A stretch of 64,000 nucleotides of DNA from Sporocytophaga sp. (GTDB taxonomy: Bacteria > Bacteroidota > Bacteroidia > Cytophagales > Cytophagaceae), in assembly GCA_024707265.1 (NCBI GenBank), contig JANQAB010000008.1:62001-126000 (forward strand), given 5' to 3'. The notes beneath the pieces are model-generated. The model searched no databases, had not been told where the DNA came from, and saw only the letters and a program-made list of their open reading frames with translations. Made by a program: the position numbers and the translations under genes. Shown here in pieces: positions 10,098 through 19,043 of the stretch; the first letter of the stretch is position 1; every line of letters starts with the position of its first letter.

Positions 10098-11238
10098 ATG
10101 ATTCCTCTTTCAGTACCCAATATTTCAGGAAATGAATGGACATACATCAAGGAATGCCTTGATACTAACTGGGTTTCTTCCGTTGGAAGTTATGTAACTA
10201 AATTTGAGAAAACGCTTGCTGAATATACCGGTGCAAAGTACGCTATAGCGACTTCCAACGGTACAGCAGCGCTTCATATCAGCCTTCAGCTGGCAGGTGT
10301 AGAAAAGAGGGGACCTGGTTGTTATTCCCAATATTACTTTTGTCGCTACTGCTAATGCAGTGAAGTATACCGGGGCCGACCCGGTGATGATTGATATAGA
10401 CACCAACACCTGGCAAATGGATCTTGGCTTGCTCGAGGAATTTCTTCAAACTCATACGGAGATACGGGAAGGGTTTAGTTTCCATAAAAAATTAAACAGA
10501 AGGATAAGTGCCATTGTACCGGTTCACGTTCTTGGTAACATGTGTGACATGGATCAGTTCATCCGAATAGCTCAGAAGTACAGGTTGACTATTGTCGAAG
10601 ATTCTACTGAAGCATTAGGAAGCAAATTGCGAGGTAAGCATGCAGGTACCTTTGGTTTATTTGGAACCAGCAGTTTTAATGGAAATAAAATTATTTCTAC
10701 CGGAGGAGGTGGAATGATTCTCACCAATGATGAGAAGCTGGCAGCAAAGGCAAAACACCTTACCACTCAGGCAAAAGCTGATCCTAACGAATATTATCAT
10801 GATGAAACCGGTTATAACTATAGGCTTGTAAATATCCTGGCAGCAATGGGAGTTGCCCAGATGGAGCAATTAGATGCTTTCATCAAAAGGAAAAAGGTGG
10901 TAGCTCAGATGTATAAAAATGAGTTATCTTTTATTGAAGGATTCAAGACTCAGGAGGTGATTGAAGGAGTGGAGCCCAATCATTGGTTGTTTACAGCGAA
11001 AGTTCCGGAGAAGGAGGGGCTTATTGCTCATCTGAAATCTAAAGGTGTGGAAGCAAGATCATTTTGGGTACCAATGAATCGCTTGCCCATGATGACAAAG
11101 GACCTTTATTTTACTCATAATGATATTTCACAGGATGTATATCAGGCTTGTGTGAGCCTTCCTTGCTCAACATCCATTAAGGATGATGAGGTGAATCAGG
11201 TTATTCAATTTGTTAAAGACTTTTATTCGGGATTATAA
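10098..11238 (+). CDS. legC: LegC-family PLP aminotransferase, frameshifted as sequenced
   Basis: LegC transfers an amino group to C4 of the 4-keto sugar made by LegB. The protein is a DegT/DnrJ/EryC1 (fold type I) aminotransferase with AIATSNGTAALH near the N-terminus, VEDSTEALGS, and the PLP lysine in SFNGNK followed by STGGGG. As written, the first frame stops at 10355 after 85 residues, and the rest is open from 10360. Skipping one base near 10308 restores a continuous 379-aa protein reading VEKGDLVVIPN across the junction. The extra base is not in a long A/T run, so this case is less clearly an artefact than the others. Legs B, C, H, I, G, E-like and F follow each other closely on one strand. 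Confidence 0.85.
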
Positions 11239-11241
11239 AAC

Positions 11242-11873
11242 TTGAAAAAACTTATACTCATAGGCGGCGGAGGTCATTGCAAATCTTGTATCGAGGTGAT
11301 TGAATCATGCGGAAGCTATGAGATAAAAGGTATTCTTGAAAAGGATTTGACTAAAGGCGAAACTATCTTAGGATATCCGATTTTAGGAGGAGATGAGCTT
11401 ATTCGGAGTTGGCACAACATGGATATGAATTTTTAATTACAATTGGTCAGTTCAAATCTCCGGCATTAAGAATTAAACTTTATAATTCGATAAAACAAGC
11501 TGGTGGGAAATTAGCCACTGTTATAGCTGCATCAGCTATTGTCTCAAAGTATGCTAGTATAGGAGAAGGTACAATTGTAATGCATGGTTGTATTATAAAT
11601 GCCTCTTCAGAGATCGGGCATAATGCGATTCTCAATACACGGGCAATAGTTGAACATGATGTAAAGATTGGTAACCATTGTCATATATCCACTAATGCAG
11701 TATTGAACGGAGGGGTTAAGGTGGGTGACAACTGTTTTATTGCAAGTTCAGTCGTGACATTCCATGGTGTTTCAATTGCATCGAATATAGTGGTCGGCGG
11801 CCATTCTACTGTAGTGAAGGATCTGCTTGAAGAAGGCGTTTACATAGGAAGTCCTGCAGTTTTTCATAAATGA
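11242..11873 (+). CDS. legH: PglD/NeuD-like sugar O/N-acetyltransferase, frameshifted as sequenced
   Basis: This enzyme is expected to N-acetylate the 4-amino sugar from LegC using acetyl-CoA. It starts at a TTG 3 bp after legC. The N-terminal PglD-like domain contains LILIGGGGHCKS. The C-terminal part is a left-handed beta-helix made of hexapeptide repeats (ASIGEG, SEIGHN, VKIGNH, VKVGDN), with the catalytic His in the EHD segment. The first frame ends at 11436 and the remainder is open through 11873. A missing base near 11405-11409, probably in a G run, reconciles them into about 210 residues reading DELIRELAQHGYEF. Together with legC this puts two shifts in adjacent genes. Confidence 0.8.
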
Positions 11874-11894
11874 GCATTACATTTATTTTATTAA

Positions 11895-12914
11895 ATGAAA
11901 CCATCAATTTTAATCATTGCCGAAGCAGGAGTTAATCACAACGGAAGCATTGATATAGCGAAAAAACTTATTGATAAAGCTTTTGAAGCTGGTGCTGATA
12001 TTATAAAATTCCAGACATTTAAGGCTTCGACAATTACAAGTAAAAAATCAGAGAAAGCCGAATATCAGAAGAAAATGACAGGTGCGGATGAGGGGCAATA
12101 TGAAATGCTAAAGAGACTTGAATTGAATGAAACGCACCATCATATTTTAAAAGAATATTGCGAAACCAAACCAATCGAATTTCTTTCTACCCCTTTTGAT
12201 TTGCAAAGTATTGACTTGTTAAAGGGTCTTGGAATTAATATCGGTAAAATCCCTTCTGGTGAATTAACCAATTTACCTTACTTAAGGAAGATGGCTCAAA
12301 GCTTTGAGAACATCATCCTTTCCACTGGAATGGCAAATCTGGAAGAAGTTAAAATCGCTGTAAATGTCCTTTTGAGCAGTGGGCTTAAAAAGGAGCATCT
12401 TACCGTTTTGCATTGCACTACAGAATATCCTACACCAATGAAAGATGTTAATTTAAATGCAATGTTAACAATCCGGAAAGAGCTAAATGTTGCTGTTGGG
12501 TATTCTGATCATACCAATGGTATTGAAATTCCTATAGCTGCAACGGTACTGGGGGCGACCATAATAGAAAAACATTTTACACTTGACCGGAATATGGAAG
12601 GCCCGGATCATCAGTCTTCTCTTGAACCGGAGGAATTGAAAGCAATGGTCGCTGCTATAAGAAACATTGAAATAGCACTTGGAGATGGAATTAAAACACC
12701 TTCGGAATCTGAAAAAAAGAACATCGGGATTGCCAGAAAAAGTATACACATTTTGAATAATCTTCCTGCAGGTCATATACTTGAAGAAGGAGATTTAATT
12801 ATGAAAAGACCAGGAGATGGCATCAGTCCGATGGAGATGGATCAAGTGATTGGAAAAAAATTACTGAAGCCGTTGAATGAGGATGATAAATTAAATTGGA
12901 AGGATATCGGATGA
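11895..12914 (+). CDS. legI: N,N'-diacetyllegionaminate synthase (NeuB family)
   Basis: NeuB-family synthases condense a 6-carbon amino sugar with phosphoenolpyruvate to give a nine-carbon nonulosonic acid. The 339-aa protein has the TIM-barrel signature AEAGVNHNGS near the N-terminus, KFQTFKA, and the substrate segments HCTTEYPTP, GYSDHT and EKHFTLDR. A C-terminal SAF (antifreeze-like) domain begins around ARKSIHILNNLPAG. The gene is complete. Its TGA stop overlaps the ATG of the next gene by 4 bp (ATGA), so the two are translationally coupled. The choice of legionaminate over sialate or pseudaminate rests on the neighbouring LegB, LegC and PtmE-like genes. Confidence 0.92.
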   Translation: MKPSILIIAEAGVNHNGSIDIAKKLIDKAFEAGADIIKFQTFKASTITSKKSEKAEYQKKMTGADEGQYEMLKRLELNETHHHILKEYCETKPIEFLSTPFDLQSIDLLKGLGINIGKIPSGELTNLPYLRKMAQSFENIILSTGMANLEEVKIAVNVLLSSGLKKEHLTVLHCTTEYPTPMKDVNLNAMLTIRKELNVAVGYSDHTNGIEIPIAATVLGATIIEKHFTLDRNMEGPDHQSSLEPEELKAMVAAIRNIEIALGDGIKTPSESEKKNIGIARKSIHILNNLPAGHILEEGDLIMKRPGDGISPMEMDQVIGKKLLKPLNEDDKLNWKDIG

Positions 12915-14014
12915 AAATAGCAGTACTTACCAGTTCCAGAGCCGATTATGGCATCTATTATCCTTTGTTGAAATTATTAAAGGAGGATGTTTTCTTTGAT
13001 CTTGAAATTATAGCTTTTGGAACGCATTTGTCGGTGGCACATGGATATACCCTTAGCTGTATAGAAAAAGACGGATTCGGGGTAAAGCATCAGATCTCTA
13101 CTGTTCCTGGAGGTGACAGCCCTTCTGATATTGCGTTTTCAATTGGTGACACGATCGAAAAGTTTTCCAAACTATGGAATGAGAATAAATATGATCTCGT
13201 ATTTGCATTGGGAGACCGCTATGAAATGTTTGCAGCTGTTAGTGCTACAACTCCCTTTAATATCAGGGTAGCTCACATTTCGGGAGGAGAAACAACACTT
13301 GGTGCTATTGATAATGTTTATAGACATTCTATTACATTAATGTCAGCCTATCATTTTGTTTCTACAGATATATATAAGAAAAGAGTTATAGAAATTACAG
13401 GTTCAGAAGAACATGTGTACAATGTAGGAGCTTTGAGCATAGACAATCTGAGAAATATGAAACTCCTTTCTTCTCAAGAGTTTTATCAGAAGTTCAATAT
13501 AGATCTGTCCAAACCATCAATTCTTATAACCTTCCATCCGGAAACAGTTTCTTATGAGAAGAATGAAATCTATATCAATGAGGTTATAAAGGCCCTGGAA
13601 AAATGTAGTGAGTATCAATTGGTTATTACTATGCCCAATACTGATACTATGGGCAATATGATCCGGGCAAGGTTAAAGGATTTTATTGCGCATTCAGAAA
13701 ATGCGATAGAGGTCGAATCTTTTGGAGCATTGGGTTATTTATCCTGCATGAAGTATTGTGCATTTATGCTGGGAAATACATCCAGCGGATTTGTTGAGGC
13801 TTCATTTTTTCCAAAATACGTGATCAATCTTGGAGACAGACAAAAGGGAAGACTTGTAACTCCTAATATTATAAACGTACCCATACAACACGAAGAAATA
13901 GAGAAGGCTATAAAGAAAGTAGAAACTTTGAAGCCTCTTAACAATCTGAATGTCTATGGAACCGGTAATGCTTCCGGGCAAATAGTGAATATCCTTAAAC
14001 AGGTTACAAAATAA
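12911..14014 (+). CDS. legG: Hydrolysing UDP/GDP-sugar 2-epimerase (NeuC/LegG family)
   Basis: The enzyme removes the nucleotide and inverts C2, giving the free 6-deoxy mannose-type diacetamido sugar used by LegI. From the ATG at 12911 it is 367 residues. MKIAVLTSSRADYGIY is the characteristic NeuC start, followed by ALGDRYEM, AHISGGETT, and a C-terminal region with FHPET and GNTSSGFVE that binds the nucleotide. A TTG five codons upstream gives a longer frame, but the ATG overlaps the legI stop in the ATGA arrangement and matches the family start. It is complete with no frameshift. Confidence 0.9.
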   Translation: MKIAVLTSSRADYGIYYPLLKLLKEDVFFDLEIIAFGTHLSVAHGYTLSCIEKDGFGVKHQISTVPGGDSPSDIAFSIGDTIEKFSKLWNENKYDLVFALGDRYEMFAAVSATTPFNIRVAHISGGETTLGAIDNVYRHSITLMSAYHFVSTDIYKKRVIEITGSEEHVYNVGALSIDNLRNMKLLSSQEFYQKFNIDLSKPSILITFHPETVSYEKNEIYINEVIKALEKCSEYQLVITMPNTDTMGNMIRARLKDFIAHSENAIEVESFGALGYLSCMKYCAFMLGNTSSGFVEASFFPKYVINLGDRQKGRLVTPNIINVPIQHEEIEKAIKKVETLKPLNNLNVYGTGNASGQIVNILKQVTK

Positions 14015-14023
14015 GTCGCTGTA

Positions 14024-15073
14024 ATGTCTTATAAACTTGAATTTGAAAAATATGTGATCTCCGAAAGCTGCACGCTTATGCAGGCATTGGAGAAGCTTAA
14101 TACGAACGATAAGCTAACATTAATTGTATTAAATAATAACAGTGAAGTTGTAGGTACAATTACTGATGGCGATATACGCAGAGGTATCTTAAAGGGCGTA
14201 TCACTTGAATCCCCCATATCAACCTTCATGCACAGTAACTTTATTTTCCTTAAAAATGGTCAGCCGGATTTAACACTGATCGATTCTGTAAGGAAAAACA
14301 ATATAAGGCTCTTGCCTGTGCTGAACGATGAAAGGAAGCTTGTTAAACTTTTTGATCTTACAAGACAGAAGTCATTGCTTCCTTTAGAGGCAGTTTTAAT
14401 GGCGGGAGGTAAAGGCGAAAGGTTGAGGCCATTGACAGAAAAAACACCAAAGCCTTTGTTGAAGCTGGGCAATAAAGCCATTATCGAATATAATATCAAC
14501 AACCTGAGTAAATTCGGAATAGAGAATGTATATATCTCTGTTAAATATCTTGCTGATCAGATCGTTGACTATCTGGGAGATGGAGAAAAGTATGGATTGA
14601 ATATCCAATACATAAGAGAAGATGAGCCGCTTGGAACATTAGGAGCAGTAACTCTTGTAGATAATTATGAATCTGATACCGTGCTGGTAATGAATTCTGA
14701 TTTGTTTACTAACCTTAACCTAGAGGAGTTTTACAATCATTATATGGAAGAAGGAGCCGACATGGCAATTGCGACTTTTCCTTATGTAGTTTCAGTACCT
14801 TATGGAGTACTCAATATAGAAAATTCTTCTGTCACTTCAGTTGCTGAAAAGCCAACTTATACCTACCACGCCAGTGCCGGTATGTATTTGATTAAAAAGG
14901 AGTATTTTAATCTAATTCCAAAAAATACTTTCTACAATGCTACAGATCTAATGGACCTTCTGTTCTCTATGCAGAAGAAGATTACTTATTTTCCTATTGT
15001 TGGATACTGGATAGACATTGGAAAGCCTGATGATTACAAGAAGGCTCAGGAATATGTAAAATATCTGGAATAA
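14024..15073 (+). CDS. CBS-domain sugar-1-phosphate nucleotidyltransferase (PtmE-like)
   Basis: Residues 1-120 form a tandem CBS pair (GTITDGDIRRGIL is a clear CBS motif). From about residue 125 a nucleotidyltransferase domain begins with LMAGGKGERLRPLTEKTPK, the signature of sugar-1-phosphate nucleotidyltransferases. In Campylobacter jejuni, PtmE of this architecture makes GDP-glucosamine for the legionaminate route. By analogy this enzyme may supply the nucleotide sugar for LegB, making the pathway GDP- rather than UDP-based. That assignment is inferred from architecture and context. Companion PtmF and PtmA genes are not visible here. The stop is immediately followed by the ATG of legF. Confidence 0.85.
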   Translation: MSYKLEFEKYVISESCTLMQALEKLNTNDKLTLIVLNNNSEVVGTITDGDIRRGILKGVSLESPISTFMHSNFIFLKNGQPDLTLIDSVRKNNIRLLPVLNDERKLVKLFDLTRQKSLLPLEAVLMAGGKGERLRPLTEKTPKPLLKLGNKAIIEYNINNLSKFGIENVYISVKYLADQIVDYLGDGEKYGLNIQYIREDEPLGTLGAVTLVDNYESDTVLVMNSDLFTNLNLEEFYNHYMEEGADMAIATFPYVVSVPYGVLNIENSSVTSVAEKPTYTYHASAGMYLIKKEYFNLIPKNTFYNATDLMDLLFSMQKKITYFPIVGYWIDIGKPDDYKKAQEYVKYLE

Positions 15074-15766
15074 ATGAAAACCATGTTTCTAATTCCTGCC
15101 AGGGGCGGTTCCAAAGGTATTCCCGGCAAAAATATTAAAAACTTTAACGGTAAGCCTCTCATTTATTACAGCATAGATCTTGCAAGAGCGTTTGCTGATG
15201 ATAAAGATATATGTGTTTCTACAGACAGTCAGGATATTGTTTCGGCGGTTCGGGAGTATGGCTTGGAACCTCCATTTACCAGACCTGCAGAGTTTGCGAC
15301 AGACACAGCTTCCGGATACGATGTAATTAAACACACCATTCAGTTTTATGAAGAAAAAGGTGTTCAGTATGACAGAGTTGTTTTACTGCAACCTACTTCT
15401 CCTTTAAGAACTATAAAACATCTTAGAGAAAGCCTGGAACTATATAGTGATGATGTGGATATGGTTGTGAGTGTACAGGAGATGTATAATCCCATATACC
15501 TTTGTTACAATGAAGACGAAAACGGGTTTCTTAAAAAGGCAGCAGAAAATAAGTATACGAGGAGGCAGGATATGCCCAAAGTATATAAATACAATGGTGC
15601 GATTTATATCATGAAAGTGGAGTCTCTGAAAAAAACATCTCTCGCAGAATTTACTAAAATAAGGAAGTATGTAATGGATGATACGGATTCTGTTGATATC
15701 GATACGCCTTTGGATTGGGAGATCGCAGAACTGATTTATAATAAAAAAATAAAGGATAATAAATAA
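15074..15766 (+). CDS. legF: CMP-nonulosonate (legionaminate) cytidylyltransferase
   Basis: This NeuA-family enzyme activates the nonulosonic acid with CTP to give the CMP-sugar donor. The 230-aa protein begins with FLIPARGGSKGIPGKN, the CTP-binding signature. It continues with STDSQDI, LLQPTSPLR and DDTDSVDIDTPLDWE, the metal and substrate motifs of the family. It is the last enzyme of the pathway and directly abuts the PtmE-like gene (TAAATG). A flippase follows after 31 bp, in keeping with export of the finished glycan. Confidence 0.9.
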   Translation: MKTMFLIPARGGSKGIPGKNIKNFNGKPLIYYSIDLARAFADDKDICVSTDSQDIVSAVREYGLEPPFTRPAEFATDTASGYDVIKHTIQFYEEKGVQYDRVVLLQPTSPLRTIKHLRESLELYSDDVDMVVSVQEMYNPIYLCYNEDENGFLKKAAENKYTRRQDMPKVYKYNGAIYIMKVESLKKTSLAEFTKIRKYVMDDTDSVDIDTPLDWEIAELIYNKKIKDNK

Positions 15767-15797
15767 TACTAATCTCAATAGAGATTATTCAGCTTCA

Positions 15798-17288
15798 ATG
15801 AGTACAATTAAAAAACAGTCCTTATACAGTGCTATCTTTTCATACCTTGGGGTTGTAATAGGATTTATCAGTCAGGGATTGCTAATTCCAAATTTGCTGA
15901 CCAAAGATCAAAACGGACTTTTGGGATTACTTTTATCTTTTATGTATATATTCGTGCAGTTAGCCAGTCTTGGTTTTAACTACGCAGGTAACAGGTTCTT
16001 CCCGAGTTTTAGTGAAAGAAAGGGATATGGAGGCTTTATTTTTACTGGTCTTAGCATATCTATTTTAGGTTTTCTGTTGGCATCAGGCATCTTAGTGTTA
16101 TTAAAACCTTTATTCTTATCTTCATCCACAGAAAGATCAACTATATTAGACCATTATTTTTATCTGCTTCTTCCTATTTCTTTTGGTACTATATTGTTTA
16201 ATTTTTTTGATAGCTATTCAAGGAATTTATTCGAAACCGTATCCGGAACCTTTCTGAATCAATTCGTACAAAGATTGATAATTTTGATAGGACTACTGCT
16301 TATAGCAGTGATTGGAATAAGTTTTGATGTCTTCATCTGGATTTGGACTTCAGCATTTATAATACCCACAATATGGATGATTATTAAATCCGTACAATTA
16401 AGTGGGTTTTCTCTTAAACCTGATTTCTCCGTTTTTACTCCTAAGTTCAGGAAGGAATTTATCAATTACAGCCTTTTAACAATACTTACAGGGTTTTCAT
16501 CTATGATTATTATGTACATAGATAAGATTATGCTTGCTTACTATGGAGGGCTAGAAGACACCGGTGTCTATAACACTGCATCTTTTTTCGGAAGTATTAT
16601 GGGAATGTCTTTGATTGCCATGAGCAGAGCTGCTGTCCCTGTTATTGTAAATGCATTTAAAAATAATGACCTGCACACAATACAAACGATCTATCGAAAA
16701 AGTTGTGTCATGCAGGTGATAATCGGTTGTCTTATATTTGGAGGGATTCTTATAAATCTGGATTCCTTTTTTGAGCTGATTCCCCAAGGGTATGAGGAGG
16801 GGAAATGGGTAATCATAATTCTTGGTCTGGGTAAACTTTTTGACCTGGCCACAGGCTTAAATGGAAGTGTATTAGCTTTGTCAAAATATTACAGATATGA
16901 CTCAGTCATCATGATCAGCCTTATTTTCCTGACCATAATTTCTAATATGCTTCTAATCCCGGAGTACAAACTGATAGGAGCAGCCATGGCGGCAGCTATT
17001 TCTACATTTTACTATAATTCAATAAAGTATTGGCTGGTATTGAAAAAGTTGAAAATGCAGCCTTTTGATATTAACTTTCTTAAAGTGATCATCGTGTCAT
17101 CAATTATCATTGCAGCCGCTTATCACATACCTTTAATAGGTGGAAATGTTTTTAATAACCTTTTGGATATGGCAATCAGATCTAGTATTTTCTCTATTGT
17201 CTTTATTGCAGTAATATATAAAATGAGGGTGTCACCAGAGATGAATGATATAATTAACCGGGTATTAAAATTACTGATAAAGTCATGA
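15798..17288 (+). CDS. Wzx-like oligosaccharide flippase / polysaccharide biosynthesis membrane protein
   Basis: This 496-aa protein is very hydrophobic, with about 12-14 predicted membrane segments along its length and short charged loops. The N-terminal half opens with KKQSLYSAIFSYLGVVIGF, typical of the MVF/MATE-like polysaccharide transporter (PST) family. Members move undecaprenyl-linked oligosaccharides across the inner membrane. It follows legF and overlaps the ATG of the next gene by 4 bp, so it belongs to the same transcript as the nonulosonate genes. No polymerase (Wzy) is recognisable in the window. Confidence 0.85.
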   Translation: MSTIKKQSLYSAIFSYLGVVIGFISQGLLIPNLLTKDQNGLLGLLLSFMYIFVQLASLGFNYAGNRFFPSFSERKGYGGFIFTGLSISILGFLLASGILVLLKPLFLSSSTERSTILDHYFYLLLPISFGTILFNFFDSYSRNLFETVSGTFLNQFVQRLIILIGLLLIAVIGISFDVFIWIWTSAFIIPTIWMIIKSVQLSGFSLKPDFSVFTPKFRKEFINYSLLTILTGFSSMIIMYIDKIMLAYYGGLEDTGVYNTASFFGSIMGMSLIAMSRAAVPVIVNAFKNNDLHTIQTIYRKSCVMQVIIGCLIFGGILINLDSFFELIPQGYEEGKWVIIILGLGKLFDLATGLNGSVLALSKYYRYDSVIMISLIFLTIISNMLLIPEYKLIGAAMAAAISTFYYNSIKYWLVLKKLKMQPFDINFLKVIIVSSIIIAAAYHIPLIGGNVFNNLLDMAIRSSIFSIVFIAVIYKMRVSPEMNDIINRVLKLLIKS

Positions 17289-18169
17289 GTGCAATTACAT
17301 CAGTGAGCAAATATTTAAGTGATTTTTTAACCAAAGGAGTTCAGACCTGTGTCTCCTTAGTGCGAGTCTTGCTTATGTCAAGACCTGTCACTCATTTGCC
17401 ACCTCCTCAAAATAAAATTTGCAGTATTTTAGGAAACGGTCCTTCTCTGAGTACATCTCTCGAACAGCATCTGAATATTATAAAAGAGACGGACCTAGTA
17501 TGTGTTAATACCTTTGCGACATATGACTATTTTGAGCAGTTAAAACCTGAGAATTATGTAATAATTGATCCTTTGTTTTTTTCTGAGGAGGGTAGTAAAA
17601 ATGATGTAATAATTTCAACTTTTAAATCATTAAAGGACAAAACCACCTGGAATTTAAATTTATTCGTTCCTTTAAAAGTTAAAAAATCAGCCATACTGCA
17701 AGAGCTGCTGGCTCGGAAACCAAATATTAAAGTAGTGTATTTTAACTATACAATATTTGAAGGTTTTGATTTTATAAAACATTTCTTTTTTTCAAAAGGG
17801 TTAGCAATGCCTCAGTGTGAAAATGTATTGGTAGCTACTTTGTATTTGATGATTAACAGAAATTATGAATACATATATTTATATGGAGCGGATCACTCCT
17901 GGCATGAACATATTAGTATCAGAGAGGATAACATCCTTACAATAAAAGTCCTGCATTTTTATAACCCGGATGCAGCTAAGGAAAAAGAGATGCTTTTATA
18001 CAATGAAGACAAAAAGAGAACAACAATGACCAACCAGTTTTTGTCTATTTCGAAAGCATTCAGAGGGCATGAAATACTAAAAGTATATGCAGATTTCAAA
18101 AAGGTTAAAGTTTTCAATGCAAGCGCCAAAAGTTATGTGGATGCATTTGAAAGAATTAAGTTCAATTAA
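17285..18169 (+). CDS. Putative nonulosonate (legionaminyl/sialyl) transferase with GNGPSL motif
   Basis: I do not recognise a named orthologue. The 294-aa protein has a nucleotide-binding signature, ICSILGNGPSLS, at about residues 45-57, then CVNTFATYDYF. The same GxGPSL motif occurs in GT42 sialyltransferases of the Cst-II type and in the DUF115/Maf proteins that transfer legionaminic or pseudaminic acid. LYGADHSWHEH lies in the middle, which could supply the catalytic His region, and a C-terminal VKVFNAS segment resembles the end of the DUF115 core. It overlaps the flippase by 4 bp and sits just after the CMP-legionaminate genes. The transferase role is inferred from motif plus context. 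Confidence 0.6.
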   Translation: MSAITSVSKYLSDFLTKGVQTCVSLVRVLLMSRPVTHLPPPQNKICSILGNGPSLSTSLEQHLNIIKETDLVCVNTFATYDYFEQLKPENYVIIDPLFFSEEGSKNDVIISTFKSLKDKTTWNLNLFVPLKVKKSAILQELLARKPNIKVVYFNYTIFEGFDFIKHFFFSKGLAMPQCENVLVATLYLMINRNYEYIYLYGADHSWHEHISIREDNILTIKVLHFYNPDAAKEKEMLLYNEDKKRTTMTNQFLSISKAFRGHEILKVYADFKKVKVFNASAKSYVDAFERIKFN

Positions 18170-18179
18170 TTATTAAGAC

Positions 18180-18986
18180 ATGTTCGCGTTAAAATATCTC
18201 TTTAAGAGTGTATACAGAATGTTGAAATCAGCCTATGGGCGTCATTTACTTTTATTAATGGCCAAATACGGGAATGTTTCCAGATATTCTCCAAGGAACA
18301 TATCATTTCTAAACTATAGATTCCAGGTTCCTGATTGTTGGTCATTCCTATTTCAGTTTCAGGAAATTTATGTGGAGCAATATTATAAGTTTGAAACAAA
18401 GGAAAAGAATCCAGTAATTTTTGATTGTGGAGCCAATATTGGTACTAGTTGCCTTTATTTTAGTACTCTTTACCCGACCTCTAAAATTGTAGCATTTGAG
18501 GCTGATCCGAATATTGCTTCTATTTTAAAAAACAACCTTGCTAACAATAATATCAAAAATGTAGATATCATAAATAAGGCTGTGTGGATAGACAATAAGG
18601 GAATTGAATTTTCGATAGAGGGAGCTGATGGGGCCTCCATCTTTGGTAGTGGGGAAAAGGTAAAAATTGAATCTGTAAGACTACGTGATCTTTTGTTGCA
18701 AACTTCTAAGATCGACATGTTAAAAATGGACATTGAAGGAGCGGAGTCTGCTGTGTTAAAGGATTGTGCTGATGCATTGACAAATGTCGAGAATATTTTT
18801 ATAGAATATCATTCATTTCCCGGACAGCAACAGGAGTTGAATGAAATATTAGGAATCCTTTCGAAGAATAATTTTCGGTATTATATAGATTCAGCTCAGG
18901 GCCGACAGTCTCCTTTGGTAAACCATTTCTACAGAGACAATAAAATAATGGATCTGCAGCTTAATATATTCGCTTATAAAAACTAA
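18180..18986 (+). CDS. FkbM-family SAM-dependent methyltransferase
   Basis: The 268-aa protein carries the methyltransferase motif I as FDCGANIGTS near residue 80, followed by AFEADP (motif II acid) and DMLKMDIEGAE, the FkbM signature. FkbM enzymes O-methylate sugars or polyketides. In glycan islands they commonly cap or decorate sugars, so methylation of the legionaminate-containing glycan is a reasonable guess. The gene begins 10 bp after the putative transferase. Confidence 0.85.
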   Translation: MFALKYLFKSVYRMLKSAYGRHLLLLMAKYGNVSRYSPRNISFLNYRFQVPDCWSFLFQFQEIYVEQYYKFETKEKNPVIFDCGANIGTSCLYFSTLYPTSKIVAFEADPNIASILKNNLANNNIKNVDIINKAVWIDNKGIEFSIEGADGASIFGSGEKVKIESVRLRDLLLQTSKIDMLKMDIEGAESAVLKDCADALTNVENIFIEYHSFPGQQQELNEILGILSKNNFRYYIDSAQGRQSPLVNHFYRDNKIMDLQLNIFAYKN

Positions 18987-19043
18987 TTACAACTTTAAAG
19001 TGTAATCAGTGGTTTCAAATATCCTGAAGTCAGGGACTGTAAT

